Assembly (NCBI GenBank): GCA_947495695.1
Contig: CANLZP010000002.1
Location: forward strand, 558,001-622,000
DNA length: 64,000 bases
Reading direction: 5' to 3'
Source: an uncultured Erythrobacter sp.
GTDB taxonomy: Bacteria; Pseudomonadota; Alphaproteobacteria; Sphingomonadales; Sphingomonadaceae
This document shows positions 34,720 to 43,982 of the stretch, in pieces. Within the stretch, counting starts at the first letter, position 1; every line of letters begins with the position of its first letter. Position numbers and translations under genes: made by a program. The notes beneath the pieces were generated by a model. It had not been told where the DNA came from. It worked only from the letters and a program-made list of their open reading frames with translations, and made no database searches.

Positions 34720-35604
34720 TCATTCAAGCTTTTCGAAGTGGGTTCGTTTAATTTCGTCACGTGGCGCCCGGGGTTCCAATGGAACCTCGGGCGTTTCGTA
34801 TTTACCAACCATTTCTGCCTGATCGAAAGCCGTTAACTGGCTGCTATCGGGCAAAGCCTCATCCAGCACTCTGGCGAAACAGGCGACCCGCACCGCTTGT
34901 GCGCCTGCCTTCTTCAAGGCAGTGACACACGCATCGCTGGTCGCGCCGCTGGTCAGCACATCATCCACCAACACGATGGCCCGATCCTTGATCTTGCCCC
35001 CTCTAGATGGCCTGATCGCAATGGCTCCGGCCAAAGTCTTCTCGCGCTCCTTTCGGCCCAATCCGCCTAAGGGCGGCGTTTGCTTGGTGCGGACTATGCC
35101 ATCCACCATCAATTCCCCGGCGCCCAGCTTGGCCAACTCCTGAGCCAATAAAACACCCTGATTGTAACCGCGCCGCCAAAGCCTCCAACGATGCAAGGGA
35201 ACCGGAATGATCAGAGGAAGCCCCTCACCCTCAACCCTTTGGGGCAACCGCGCCGCAATCAATTTTGCCATCATGGGAGCCAACCCGATCTTGCCCCCAT
35301 GCTTGAACCCCAAGATCAATTTGCGCGAAGCATCATTGTACAATGTGCCAGCAGAAATCCCGTCATGCTTCGGCTGATGGGCCATGCAGGGCGCGCATTG
35401 CGCGGCCTCGCCCAAGTGATCGCTGGCAAAGGGACGGCCGCAAGACACGCAGGCAGGTTCGCCGGGAATGGCCAGCGTGCTCCAGCACAGGGTGCACAAT
35501 CCACCTTGTTGGGCCACGCCCTCTCCGCATAAGGGGCAGCGCGGTGGATAGACCAGGTCCACCAATGGCCTCAAACCTTCTGCAATATGCCCGCCCAATT
35601 TCAT
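34720..35604 (-). CDS. ComF family phosphoribosyltransferase-like protein
   Basis: Homologue of the competence protein ComF. The start chosen is the ATG ending at 35604 (MKLGGHIAEGLRPLVDLVYPPRCPLCG), giving 294 residues; the frame continues upstream over the promoter of the divergent gene. The N-terminal zinc fingers are formed by CPLC, CTLC, CVSC and CAPC pairs (about residues 23-70). The C-terminal half is the PRTase fold, with PRPP loop VLVDDVLTSGATSDAC (about residues 218-233). IIPVPLHRWRLWRRGYNQ is the family stretch before it. In Gram-negatives the role is linked to DNA uptake or nucleotide salvage. Confidence 0.88.
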   Translation of the reverse strand: MKLGGHIAEGLRPLVDLVYPPRCPLCGEGVAQQGGLCTLCWSTLAIPGEPACVSCGRPFASDHLGEAAQCAPCMAHQPKHDGISAGTLYNDASRKLILGFKHGGKIGLAPMMAKLIAARLPQRVEGEGLPLIIPVPLHRWRLWRRGYNQGVLLAQELAKLGAGELMVDGIVRTKQTPPLGGLGRKEREKTLAGAIAIRPSRGGKIKDRAIVLVDDVLTSGATSDACVTALKKAGAQAVRVACFARVLDEALPDSSQLTAFDQAEMVGKYETPEVPLEPRAPRDEIKRTHFEKLE

Positions 35605-35659
35605 GGCACAGACCTGACACAGCTTGCACTGTGTAGGCAAGCGGGGCAGTGGAATTGGC

Positions 35660-36409
35660 ATGACGACCCAGCAGGTTCCCCGCATCTTTGATCAGGCCAG
35701 GCGAGCGGCCCGCGCCATGCGTGCGGCACAGCTCTGCCAGCGCAATCAGGCTGCATCATGGCTGGCCCAGCAGATGGAGCAAGACACGATCGAGCGGCTG
35801 CAATTCATGCAGCATCAGCCCGACCGGAGCCTGATCATCGGACCAGCCTGCGGCGAGCTGGCGGAATGGCTCGGCACAAGCGGCAGCGAGGTGGCTACCC
35901 ACGCTCAGATGGATGAGGAGCAGCCATTGCCCGCGGCTCCTTTAAACTTCATCACCAGCATCAACCGGCTCGACACGGTCAATGATCTGCCCGGAGCATT
36001 GATCCATTTGCGCGGTGCATTGGCCCCGGATGGACTGGCTATCGCTCACTTTTTGGGCGCCGGAAGCCTCACCACACTACGTCAGATCATGCTGGCCGCT
36101 GATGGTGATCGACCTGCCGCCCGGATCCATCCGCAGGTGGACACCCGCTCTGCCACCGGGCTGCTCCAGCGCGCTGGATTTTCGCGACAAGTGGTTGATA
36201 GCCATACGCTTAATGTGCGCTTTTCAAGCTTTGAACGTCTGATTGCGGACTTGCGAGAGCAAGCCCTCACCAGCGTCTTGTCAGATCAACCGCCGCCACT
36301 CACCAAATCAGCCTTGGACCGCGCGCGCGGTGCCTTTGACACCATGCGCGATGCGGATGGCAAGGTCACAGAGACCTTCGAAATCCTGACGTTGACCGGT
36401 TGGCGATAA
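35660..36409 (+). CDS. BioC/NDUFAF5-like methyltransferase-fold protein
   Basis: A 249-residue protein with the shape of the BioC or NDUFAF5 (complex I assembly) methyltransferase group. It begins MTTQQVPRIFDQARRAARAMRAA, close to the RxxFDRA-type start of the family. Motif I is SLIIGPACGELAEWLG, where the usual DxGxGxG loop has lost its first acidic residue and one glycine, so SAM binding is not certain. Later features are FITSINRLDTVNDLPGALIHLRGALAPDGLAIAHFLGAGSLTTLR and ARIHPQVDTRSATGLLQRAGF, both typical. It is divergent from comF across 55 bp and convergent with ppdK. Confidence 0.78.
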   Translation: MTTQQVPRIFDQARRAARAMRAAQLCQRNQAASWLAQQMEQDTIERLQFMQHQPDRSLIIGPACGELAEWLGTSGSEVATHAQMDEEQPLPAAPLNFITSINRLDTVNDLPGALIHLRGALAPDGLAIAHFLGAGSLTTLRQIMLAADGDRPAARIHPQVDTRSATGLLQRAGFSRQVVDSHTLNVRFSSFERLIADLREQALTSVLSDQPPPLTKSALDRARGAFDTMRDADGKVTETFEILTLTGWR

Positions 36410-36437
36410 GGGCCGGTTGGCGCTAGGCCATCTCGAC

Positions 36438-39107
36438 TTATGCTTTCAGAGCAGATTGCGCCGCTGCGAGCCGTGCAATCGGGACCCGGTAGGGTGACGC
36501 GCTGACATAATCGAGCCCGACCTTTTCGCAGAATTCGATGCTGGCAGGATCGCCGCCATGCTCGCCGCAAATGCCCAGCTTGATATCGGGCCGGGTTGCC
36601 CTGCCCCGCTCGGCAGCCATCTCGACCAGCTGACCAACGCCTTCGATATCGAGGCTGACAAATGGGTCGCGCGGGAAGATCCCTTTGTCGACATAGGGGG
36701 CAAGGAAGCGCGCGGAATCGTCGCGGCTGACACCCAAGGTCGTCTGCGTCAGATCATTGGTGCCAAAGGAGAAGAACGCGCCTTCCTGCGCAATCTCGCC
36801 CGCCATCAGCGCCGCCCGAGGCAGCTCGATCATGGTACCGACCAGATAGTCGACCCGCGTGCCGGTTTCTGCGAACACTTCCTCGGCGGTCTTGTCGACC
36901 AAGGCCTTGAGCAGTTCCAACTCGCGCTTGGTCGCGACCAAGGGGATCATCACTTCTGGCACAGGGGCCTCGCCGCTTTCCGTGGCCACGTCACAAGCGG
37001 CTTCAAAAATAGCGCGCGCCTGCATCTCATAGATTTCGGGGAAGGTGATCCCCAAGCGGCAGCCACGGTGGCCAAGCATGGGGTTAAATTCGTGCAATTC
37101 TGCGGCGCGGCGCTGCAAATGGTCGACACCCAAGCCCGTGGCATCGGACAATTCGACAAATTCGGCTTCGCCATGCGGCAAAAATTCATGCAGCGGCGGG
37201 TCGAGCAAACGGATCGTGCAAGGCAAGCCCACCATCACTTCAAAGATAGATTTGAAGTCCTCGCGCTGGGCAGGCAACAATTTCGCCAACGCCTTGCGGC
37301 GGCCACTATCGTCTTCGGCCAGAATCATCTGACGAACAGCGCTGATCCGTTCTGCGTCAAAGAACATGTGCTCGGTGCGGCACAGGCCAATGCCCTCGGC
37401 CCCAAATTGGCGCGCCATCCGGCAATCATTGGGCGTTTCGGCATTGGTGCGCACGCCCATCCGGCGATGGCGATCGGCCCATTCCATCAGCACGCCAAAA
37501 TCACCCGCCAGCTCTGGTTCGATTGTGTCGACCTGGCCAGACATAACTTGGCCATTGGCACCGTCGATGGTCAGCGTGTCGCCTTCCTTCAGTTCGCGAT
37601 TTCCAATCCGCAAAGTGCGCGCATCTTTGTCGATCGAAACCGCCGAAGCGCCCGAAACACAGGGGCGGCCCATGCCGCGCGCCACAACCGCCGCGTGTGA
37701 CGTCATGCCGCCACGCGCGGTCAAAATGCCTTGCGCTGCATGCATGCCGTGAATGTCCTCTGGCGAGGTTTCCACCCGCACCAGTATCACCTTGTCACCG
37801 CGTTGCGACCAATTTTCTGCCGTGTCAGAATCGAGCACAATCTTGCCCGATGCCGCGCCGGGAGAAGCGGGCAGTCCGGTGGTCAGCACGTCGCGCTTTG
37901 CCTCGGGATCCAGCGTCGGATGGAGCAATTGATCCAGCGCCATCGGATCGACCCGCAGGATTGCTTCCTTTTCCTCGATCAGGCCCTCACCCACCATATC
38001 AACGGCCATTTTCAGCGCGGCCTTGGCAGTGCGTTTGCCGCTGCGGGTCTGCAACATCCACAATTTGCCCTGCTGCACAGTAAATTCGATGTCCTGCATG
38101 TCGCGGTAATGCTTTTCCAGAAGGTCAAACACATGCGCCAGCTCGGCATAGGCCTCGGGCATGGCTTCTTCCATGCTCAGCGGCTTGGCATTGGCCCGCT
38201 CGCGCCCAGCCTTGGTCAGATATTGCGGTGTGCGGATGCCCGCGACCACATCTTCGCCCTGCGCATTGATCAGATATTCGCCGTAATAGGCATGCTCGCC
38301 CGTCGCCGGATCGCGAGTAAAGGCAACGCCGGTCGCGCTGGTATCGCCCATATTGCCAAACACCATGGCCTGCACATTGACCGCCGTACCCCAGTCGCCG
38401 GGGATATCGTTGAGACGGCGATAGACCTTCGCCCGGTCCGCATCCCAGCTTTCGAACACGGCGCGGATTGCACCCCACAATTGCTCGGTCACATCTTGCG
38501 GAAACGGGCGACCCATCTCTTGCTCGGCAATCGTCTTGAATTCGGCGACCAGCACCTTCCAATCGTCGGATTCCATTTCTGTATCCGCGAAATAGCCCTT
38601 GTCTTCCTTGGCAATTTCCAATGCTTCTTCGAACAAGCCGTGATCCAAGCCCAGCACCACGTCGGAATACATCTGGATAAAGCGGCGATAGCTGTCCCAG
38701 GCAAAGCGTTCATCGCCCGATGCGCTGGCCAGACCTTCCACCGTATCGTCATTCAGACCCAAGTTCAGAACCGTGTCCATCATGCCGGGCATGGAGACCC
38801 GTGCGCCTGAACGCACCGAGACCAGCAATGGATCGGACGCATCGCCAAATCCCTTGCCCACGGTCGCTTCGATATGAGCCAGCGCGGTGCCAACAGCGGC
38901 GTTCAACCCATCGGAAAAATCGCCGCCTTCTTGCAAAAAGCGGACGCATTCTTCGGTGGTGATGGTAAAACCGGGAGGGACCGGCAAGCCGATGCTGGCC
39001 ATCTCTGCCAGATTGGCGCCCTTGCCTCCGGTAACGGTCTTGTCCTTCTGGCGAGGATCACTGTGCGGTGCGTTTCCGCCGAAAGTATAGACCGATTGTT
39101 GAGACAT
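36438..39107 (-). CDS. ppdK: Pyruvate, phosphate dikinase
   Basis: Interconverts pyruvate, ATP and phosphate with PEP, AMP and pyrophosphate. The start is the ATG ending at 39107 (MSQQSVYTFGGN), behind TAGGAAAC; the product has 889 residues, the normal length. The N-terminal ATP-grasp domain contains VTGGKGANLAEMASIGLPVPPGF and RSGARVSMPGMMDTVLNLG. The central phosphohistidine domain has ILTARGGMTSHAAVVARGMGRPCV with the catalytic His. The C-terminal TIM barrel includes GIGLCRTEHMFF and the final ICGEHGGDP. It suits a marine heterotroph that moves between glycolysis and gluconeogenesis. Enolase at 60896 acts at the same node. Confidence 0.97.
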   Translation of the reverse strand: MSQQSVYTFGGNAPHSDPRQKDKTVTGGKGANLAEMASIGLPVPPGFTITTEECVRFLQEGGDFSDGLNAAVGTALAHIEATVGKGFGDASDPLLVSVRSGARVSMPGMMDTVLNLGLNDDTVEGLASASGDERFAWDSYRRFIQMYSDVVLGLDHGLFEEALEIAKEDKGYFADTEMESDDWKVLVAEFKTIAEQEMGRPFPQDVTEQLWGAIRAVFESWDADRAKVYRRLNDIPGDWGTAVNVQAMVFGNMGDTSATGVAFTRDPATGEHAYYGEYLINAQGEDVVAGIRTPQYLTKAGRERANAKPLSMEEAMPEAYAELAHVFDLLEKHYRDMQDIEFTVQQGKLWMLQTRSGKRTAKAALKMAVDMVGEGLIEEKEAILRVDPMALDQLLHPTLDPEAKRDVLTTGLPASPGAASGKIVLDSDTAENWSQRGDKVILVRVETSPEDIHGMHAAQGILTARGGMTSHAAVVARGMGRPCVSGASAVSIDKDARTLRIGNRELKEGDTLTIDGANGQVMSGQVDTIEPELAGDFGVLMEWADRHRRMGVRTNAETPNDCRMARQFGAEGIGLCRTEHMFFDAERISAVRQMILAEDDSGRRKALAKLLPAQREDFKSIFEVMVGLPCTIRLLDPPLHEFLPHGEAEFVELSDATGLGVDHLQRRAAELHEFNPMLGHRGCRLGITFPEIYEMQARAIFEAACDVATESGEAPVPEVMIPLVATKRELELLKALVDKTAEEVFAETGTRVDYLVGTMIELPRAALMAGEIAQEGAFFSFGTNDLTQTTLGVSRDDSARFLAPYVDKGIFPRDPFVSLDIEGVGQLVEMAAERGRATRPDIKLGICGEHGGDPASIEFCEKVGLDYVSASPYRVPIARLAAAQSALKA

Positions 39108-39224
39108 TTTGTTTCCTACATTGCTTGACACCAAGGGCACGGTGTCAACGGAACTTTTGCCTAAAAGCCCGGCGTTTCTGCGGGTTTCAGGCGGAATTTC
39201 AATTTTGCCACTTTTCCAACTTGA

Positions 39225-41225
39225 TCATCCTTCGATGCGGCTGAAATCGGCCACGCGATGCACTGCATCTCGGAAGCGCGATAGCAATGTCAGACGCGCC
39301 GCGCGCACATCTTTTTCTTCGGCATTCACAATCACGTCTTCAAAGAACCGGTCGATTGGTGCGCGTAAGCTGGCGAGCAATTCCATCGCAAAATGAAAAT
39401 CCTCGTTGGCGATCGCTCCGTCTGCAGCACTTTCAAGGAATTGAAGCTTTTCAATAAGCGCCTGTTCGGCCGGTTCGGGCGAGTGCGAAAGCTCGGTTGG
39501 CTCGAACTCTTCCTTCTTGAGGATGTTGGAGGCGCGCTTGTATCCGGCGAGCAGATTGGCTCCGTCTTCGGTTTCAACAAAGGCTTGCAGCGCATGAACT
39601 CGGGCGAGAAGCCGGACGAGATCGTCCTCACCACCAAGCGCGAACACGGCGTCGATCAGGTCATGGCGGACACCCGCCTCGCGTTGCTGGACCTTGAGAC
39701 GGTCAGCGAAGAACTCGAGGATATCTCCTTCACCTGCGCTCATTCTCAATTGGTTGTCTTGCAATATCCGGATGATGCCCAACGCCGCACGCCGCAAGGC
39801 AAACGGGTCTTTAGATCCAGTAGGCTTCTCATCGATGGAGAAAAAGCTCCGCAACGTATCCAACTTATCCGCCAAACTCACCGCCACGGTCACCGGAGCG
39901 GTGGGCACATCATCGCCCTGCCCAACCGGCTTATAATGATCGCGGATCGCATTGGAGACTTTCGGGTCGAGGCCTTCCTTGGCGGCATAATATCCGCCCA
40001 TCAGGCCCTGCAATTCGGGAAATTCACCGACCATTTCGGTGACGAGATCAGCCTTGCAGAGGCGAGCCGCTTGTTCAGCTAGGTCAGGGTCGCCTTTAAC
40101 GATGCCTTCCTCGCACAACCAGCGCGCCAGCTTGGCGACCCGCTCTACCTTGTCGGCAACGGTGCCCAGCTTCTCGTGGAAGGTAATCCGCTCCAGCCCC
40201 TCGGCATGTTCGGCCAGCGTTTTCTTTTGATCGAGCTCCCAGAAGAAGCGCGCATCGGACAGGCGCGCGGCCAGAACCTTGCGATTGCCATCCACCACAA
40301 CTGCGGTGTCTTCCGCGTCGATATTGGCGGTGCAGACAAAGGCGTTGGCGAGTTTGCCATCAGCATCCTCGCACACGAAATATTTCTGGTTCACCCGCGC
40401 GGTCAGCTGGATCACTTCGGGTGGGACATCGAGAAATTCTTCCTCAAACCTGCCGAGCAGAGGCACTGGCCATTCGGTCAGGCCAGCATTCTCGACCACC
40501 AGCCCTTCATCCTCGACGAGATTGAGGCCGGCTTTCTCTGCCGCTGCCTTTGCACCCAAACGCACAGCTTCCTGACGCTCTTGATGATCAACGATTACAT
40601 GCGCCGCGCGCAGCTTCTCGGCATAGTCGGCGACCGAACCAATGGTGATTTCGCCAGGGCAATGGAAGCGGTGGCCGAGCGTCGCGTAGCCGCTCGCAAT
40701 GCCGTCGACCTCGCATTCGACGAGCTCCTCGCCGAGGATCGCGACGATACCTGAAAGCGGGCGCACCCAGCGCAGGCTCTCGGTCGACAGCGAGGCATCG
40801 CCCCAGCGCATCGACTTGGGCCAGCTGAAGTCACGGATGATGGTCGGGATGGCTTGGGACAGCAGATCCGATGTCTCGCGCCCCGCCTTCTCGATCACTG
40901 CAAAATAGGTGTTGCGCCCTTTAACGTCGCGCACTTCCAATTGGTCGCGCGTCACGCCGTTCTTGCGGCAAAAACCATCCACCGCTTGATCGGGTGCGCC
41001 CTCTGGCGGGCCCTTGGCTTCCTCGCGCACAGCCTCGGTCGCGCCCGGTAAATCGCGCGCAATCAAGGCCAGGCGGCGCGGTGTAGACCACACCGTCAGA
41101 TCGCCGACAGTAACGCCAGCCGCGTCCATTTCGCGCCGGAACAGCTTTTCCAGCTCTGCCCGCGCGCCTTTTTGCATACGGGCGGGAATTTCTTCGGAAA
41201 GAAGCTCGAGGAGGAAGTCAGCCAT
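39225..41225 (-). CDS. glyS: Glycyl-tRNA synthetase beta subunit
   Basis: Beta subunit of the heterotetrameric alpha2-beta2 GlyRS, which binds tRNA-Gly and completes the active site. The start at the ATG ending at 41225 gives [18 protein letters not shown], the family N-terminus, and 666 residues. Further features are TPRRLALIARDLP, PTIIRDFSWPKSMRWGD, a DDPFALRR-type stretch (SKDPFALRRAALGIIRIL), and a C-terminal FFEDVIVNAEEKDVRAARLTLL. Its ATG overlaps the glyQ stop (TAATG), a tight operon in the order glyQ-glyS. Confidence 0.96.
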   Translation of the reverse strand: MADFLLELLSEEIPARMQKGARAELEKLFRREMDAAGVTVGDLTVWSTPRRLALIARDLPGATEAVREEAKGPPEGAPDQAVDGFCRKNGVTRDQLEVRDVKGRNTYFAVIEKAGRETSDLLSQAIPTIIRDFSWPKSMRWGDASLSTESLRWVRPLSGIVAILGEELVECEVDGIASGYATLGHRFHCPGEITIGSVADYAEKLRAAHVIVDHQERQEAVRLGAKAAAEKAGLNLVEDEGLVVENAGLTEWPVPLLGRFEEEFLDVPPEVIQLTARVNQKYFVCEDADGKLANAFVCTANIDAEDTAVVVDGNRKVLAARLSDARFFWELDQKKTLAEHAEGLERITFHEKLGTVADKVERVAKLARWLCEEGIVKGDPDLAEQAARLCKADLVTEMVGEFPELQGLMGGYYAAKEGLDPKVSNAIRDHYKPVGQGDDVPTAPVTVAVSLADKLDTLRSFFSIDEKPTGSKDPFALRRAALGIIRILQDNQLRMSAGEGDILEFFADRLKVQQREAGVRHDLIDAVFALGGEDDLVRLLARVHALQAFVETEDGANLLAGYKRASNILKKEEFEPTELSHSPEPAEQALIEKLQFLESAADGAIANEDFHFAMELLASLRAPIDRFFEDVIVNAEEKDVRAARLTLLSRFRDAVHRVADFSRIEG

Positions 41226-42139
41226 TATGCATTCCACTCCGGATATTTCTCCGCCCAGATAGGCGCTTCTTTCTCCATGTGTTTTTCACACGATCCGCGC
41301 GCCAAATCACGCACCCGCGCCATATAGCTGGCGCGTTCCTGCACGCTGATCACGCCGCGCGCTTGCAACAGGTTGAAGATGTGGCTGGCCTCCACCGCTT
41401 GTTCATAGGCGGCGACAGGGACATTGTTATCCAGCGCATTGTTGCACTCGGCCTCTGCCTTGTTGAACAAATCGAACAGCGCATCGGTGTCAGCCACTTC
41501 GAAATTCCATTTGGACATCTGCTTCTCGTTTTCGAGAAACACATCGCCATAGGACACGCCGCGGCCGTTGAAACTGAGGTCGTAAACGCTGTCGACGCCT
41601 TGGATATACATCGCGAGGCGTTCCAAGCCGTAGGTCAGCTCGCCAGCGACAGGTTTGCAGTCAAACCCGCCCATCTGCTGGAAATAGGTGAATTGGGTGA
41701 CTTCCATGCCATCGCACCAGACCTCCCAGCCCAGACCCCATGCGCCCAGCGTCGGGCTTTCCCAATCATCTTCCACAAAGCGGATATCGTGCTTGAGTGG
41801 ATTGATGCCGATCACTTCCAAACTCTTGAGATACAGCTCTTGAATGTCGGACGGGCTCGGCTTCAGGATTACCTGATATTGGTAATAATGCTGCAGGCGG
41901 TTGGGGTTCTCTCCATAACGCCCATCGGTCGGGCGGCGGCACGGCTGAACAAAGGCAGCGCTCCACGGTTCTGGACCCAGCGCACGCAGAGTGGTCGCGG
42001 TGTGAAACGTACCGGCACCCATGCGCATGTCATAGGGTTGCAGGATGACACATCCTTGCGCGCTCCAAAAATCATGGAGGGCCAAGATCATGTCCTGAAA
42101 AGACGCCTTAGGATCGCGGATTGGCAGGTTCAAACTCAT
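41225..42139 (-). CDS. glyQ: Glycyl-tRNA synthetase alpha subunit
   Basis: Catalytic alpha subunit of GlyRS, class II. The ATG ending at 42139 gives [25 protein letters not shown], and the 304-residue length is typical. The codon two before it in frame is not an ATG. Signatures are [66 protein letters not shown] and [12 protein letters not shown], with [31 protein letters not shown] later. It is the first gene of glyQ-glyS. The promoter region is shared with the divergent membrane/XRE gene pair at 42351. Confidence 0.97.
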   Translation of the reverse strand: MSLNLPIRDPKASFQDMILALHDFWSAQGCVILQPYDMRMGAGTFHTATTLRALGPEPWSAAFVQPCRRPTDGRYGENPNRLQHYYQYQVILKPSPSDIQELYLKSLEVIGINPLKHDIRFVEDDWESPTLGAWGLGWEVWCDGMEVTQFTYFQQMGGFDCKPVAGELTYGLERLAMYIQGVDSVYDLSFNGRGVSYGDVFLENEKQMSKWNFEVADTDALFDLFNKAEAECNNALDNNVPVAAYEQAVEASHIFNLLQARGVISVQERASYMARVRDLARGSCEKHMEKEAPIWAEKYPEWNA

Positions 42140-42245
42140 GGGCAAGGCCCATGGCGTAACCGCCCTTGAGGGTCAATGCCGCGCCGCAGCATATCCGCCA
42201 ATCATCGCCCCTTTAGCAGGATGGGCCTAAGCAGCTTTAGTCAAC

Positions 42246-42325
42246 TTGTCATAGCTTTTTGTCAGGTTCACTTGACTTTGCCATGATCTATCGACATATA
42301 GTCACGTATACCTGACATAGTGTCG
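42246..42325 (+). promoter_or_regulatory. Promoter and clustered TGTCA/TGACA half-sites upstream of an XRE pair
   Basis: Within 80 bp there are two TTGTCA copies (42246-42251, 42259-42264), TTGAC (42272-42276), GTCA (42301-42304) and the inverted pair TGACA-TAG-TGTCG (42313-42325). GTCAGGT at 42261 and ACCTGAC near 42310 are also inverted to each other. A sigma-70-like promoter can be read as TTGACT (42272-42277) with CATATA (42295-42300), 17-bp spacing. Overlap of half-sites and promoter suggests autorepression by the XRE protein encoded just downstream. This is a reading by eye. Confidence 0.5.
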
Positions 42326-42350
42326 GGATCTACAAATAGGATATGCATAA

Positions 42351-42779
42351 ATGTCGATCAGCAAATTGAGTCGTGATGGCCAGCAAAAAGTAGCCGACTT
42401 TTCCTTTGGCTTGATGGCCACCTTTGCGGTTTTGGGATTGTTTGGCGATTCATTCGATACAACCCCACTGATACCCAATGCCCCCAACCCGGTTCTAACC
42501 GGCATCGCTAGCGCGGCATTGATGGTTTTGATTGCCCTAGTGGTCACCAAGGTCGCAGCACTGGATCGCAAAAGGTCGGAAGAATACACCTTCCAATTGA
42601 TGGCCAATGGCGCGGTGGTTTCGGTCATGACCACATTGTTTGTGACGCTTGTCTGGTCGAGTGAATTCTTGCTCGGAAGATGGTTAGGCGCACCCAGTCA
42701 CAGCCAAATTTTGGCGTGTTTACTAGGCAGCTGGGCAATCGGCTATTTTGCCTATCGCACAAGAGGATTGCAGGCATGA
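42351..42779 (+). CDS. Four-helix membrane protein paired with an XRE regulator
   Basis: A 142-residue membrane protein of unknown family. It has four hydrophobic stretches: FSFGLMATFAVLGLFGD, GIASAALMVLIALVVTKVAAL, LMANGAVVSVMTTLFVTLVW, and SQILACLLGSWAIGYFAY. The intervening segment LDRKRSEEYTF is charged and probably cytoplasmic. The stop overlaps the ATG of the XRE gene (ATGA), so the two are translated together. Pairs of a DUF2178-like membrane protein and a small XRE regulator occur in many bacteria, often with unclear roles. A toxin-antitoxin-like or signalling function is possible but not shown by the sequence. Confidence 0.72.
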   Translation: MSISKLSRDGQQKVADFSFGLMATFAVLGLFGDSFDTTPLIPNAPNPVLTGIASAALMVLIALVVTKVAALDRKRSEEYTFQLMANGAVVSVMTTLFVTLVWSSEFLLGRWLGAPSHSQILACLLGSWAIGYFAYRTRGLQA

Positions 42780-42973
42780 AAAATCGCCTCAAAGTCCTTC
42801 GGGCCGAGCGCGATTGGAGCCAGGCCGAACTGGCTGGCAAGCTCGATGTCTCGCGCCAGGCAGTCAATGCGATCGAAACGGGCAAGCATGACCCGTCGCT
42901 AACCTTGGCGTTTCGCATCGCTCGTCTGTTTGGCAGTCCCATAGAAAACATCTTTAACGACGAGCTCGATTGA
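42776..42973 (+). CDS. XRE family transcriptional regulator (small HTH protein)
   Basis: A 65-residue protein that is essentially one HTH_3 domain. It starts MKNRLKVLRAERDWSQAELAGKLDVSRQAVNAIE, with the recognition helix in SRQAVNAIETG. The segment KHDPSLTLAFRIARLFGSPIENIF is the typical C-terminal part of the YozG/HipB-like group. The ATG overlaps the stop of the membrane protein. It is too short to carry an effector domain, so if it senses anything it would be through the membrane partner. The half-sites at 42246-42325 are its likely operator. Confidence 0.9.
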   Translation: MKNRLKVLRAERDWSQAELAGKLDVSRQAVNAIETGKHDPSLTLAFRIARLFGSPIENIFNDELD

Positions 42974-43001
42974 AACCTGCAAGCTCTCGCTTGATATGTA
43001 C

Positions 43002-43021
43002 TGCAATTCAGTTGCAATTCA
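43002..43021. repeat. 9-bp direct repeat, 11-bp period, upstream of the TraB pair
   Basis: TGCAATTCA occurs at 43002-43010 and again at 43013-43021, so equivalent bases lie on the same face of the helix about one turn apart. It lies 26 bp upstream of the first TraB/GumN start. Direct repeats with a 10-11 bp period are typical of OmpR-family response-regulator sites. The regulator is unknown. Confidence 0.45.
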
Positions 43022-43046
43022 TGCTCTCACACAGAAAGATAGCATC

Positions 43047-43982
43047 ATGAAAACCCTCGCAAAACTTTCGACCAATGCGGCGGCTATATCCGCCCTGCTT
43101 TTGGCCACACCCACGCTTGCACAGCAGCAGACAACACCAGCGCCCGTCCCACATACGCAGGTGCCGGTTGAACAGGTTGAGCTGGATGGCCCGGCTCTTT
43201 GGAAAGTGGCGGATGAAGACACCACGATCTATCTGTTCGGCACGGTTCATGCGCTGCCCAAGGATGTTGAGTGGTTGAACGGGACGATTTCCGACGCGCT
43301 CAATTCTTCCCAGAGTTTGGTGACCGAGATTACCATGGACGATTCCATGGCGACCGAAATGCAGCAATTGGTCATGGCCAAAGGCATGTTGCCCGCAGGA
43401 ACAACCTTGCGCAGCATGTTCACCGAAGAACAAAAGTCCACTTACGAAGGCGCGCTGACCAAACTGGGGTTGCCAGAGGCTGCATTTGACCCGTTCGAGC
43501 CATGGTATGCGGGCATGCTGATGAGCATGCTGCCTTTGTTGCAGAAGGGCTATTCACCCGAATCCGGGGTTGAGAAGGTTTTGTTGACCCAGGCCGAAGA
43601 TAAGGAGCGCGGATCACTCGAAACGCTCGAATTTCAGATGAGCCTGTTCGATGAATTGCCTCAAGAATCGCAAATCGCTTTCCTGATCGAGGCGGCAGAT
43701 AATGTGGACGAGATCAAAGATCAGCTCGACGCTATGGTCAAAGAGTGGATCGAGGGCGATGCGGACGGATTGGCCGAATTGATGAACGAAGGTCTGACCG
43801 ACAAGACCTTGGCCGAGCGGCTGTTATTTATGCGCAATCGCAATTGGGCCAATTGGATCGACGAGCGGATGGACGCACCAGGAACAGTCTTCATTGCCGT
43901 TGGTGCTGGTCATTTGGCGGGCGAAGAAAGCGTCCAAGAAGCTCTGGAAGACTTGGGGCTTGAGACCATTCGGGTTCAGTGA
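43047..43982 (+). CDS. TraB/GumN family protein (exported)
   Basis: A 311-residue exported protein of the TraB/GumN/Tiki superfamily, whose best-studied members are metalloproteases. The ATG at 43047 begins a signal peptide (MKTLAKLSTNAAAISALLLATPTLAQ), cut after about residue 26. The family motifs are present: the first GxxH in LFGTVHALP (about residue 64), a conserved Glu in SLVTEITMDD, and the second GxxH in VGAGHLAGEESV (about residue 286). A second TraB/GumN gene overlaps by 4 bp (GTGA). Substrate unknown. Confidence 0.88.
   Translation: MKTLAKLSTNAAAISALLLATPTLAQQQTTPAPVPHTQVPVEQVELDGPALWKVADEDTTIYLFGTVHALPKDVEWLNGTISDALNSSQSLVTEITMDDSMATEMQQLVMAKGMLPAGTTLRSMFTEEQKSTYEGALTKLGLPEAAFDPFEPWYAGMLMSMLPLLQKGYSPESGVEKVLLTQAEDKERGSLETLEFQMSLFDELPQESQIAFLIEAADNVDEIKDQLDAMVKEWIEGDADGLAELMNEGLTDKTLAERLLFMRNRNWANWIDERMDAPGTVFIAVGAGHLAGEESVQEALEDLGLETIRVQ

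Noticed and set aside
36558..38810. Two long plus-strand frames (380 and 359 codons) opposite ppdK
   Set aside because: Both are antisense shadows of a well-conserved gene; the translations are His/Gln/Arg-rich and featureless.
41279..42169. 296-codon plus-strand frame opposite glyQ
   Set aside because: Antisense shadow of glyQ.
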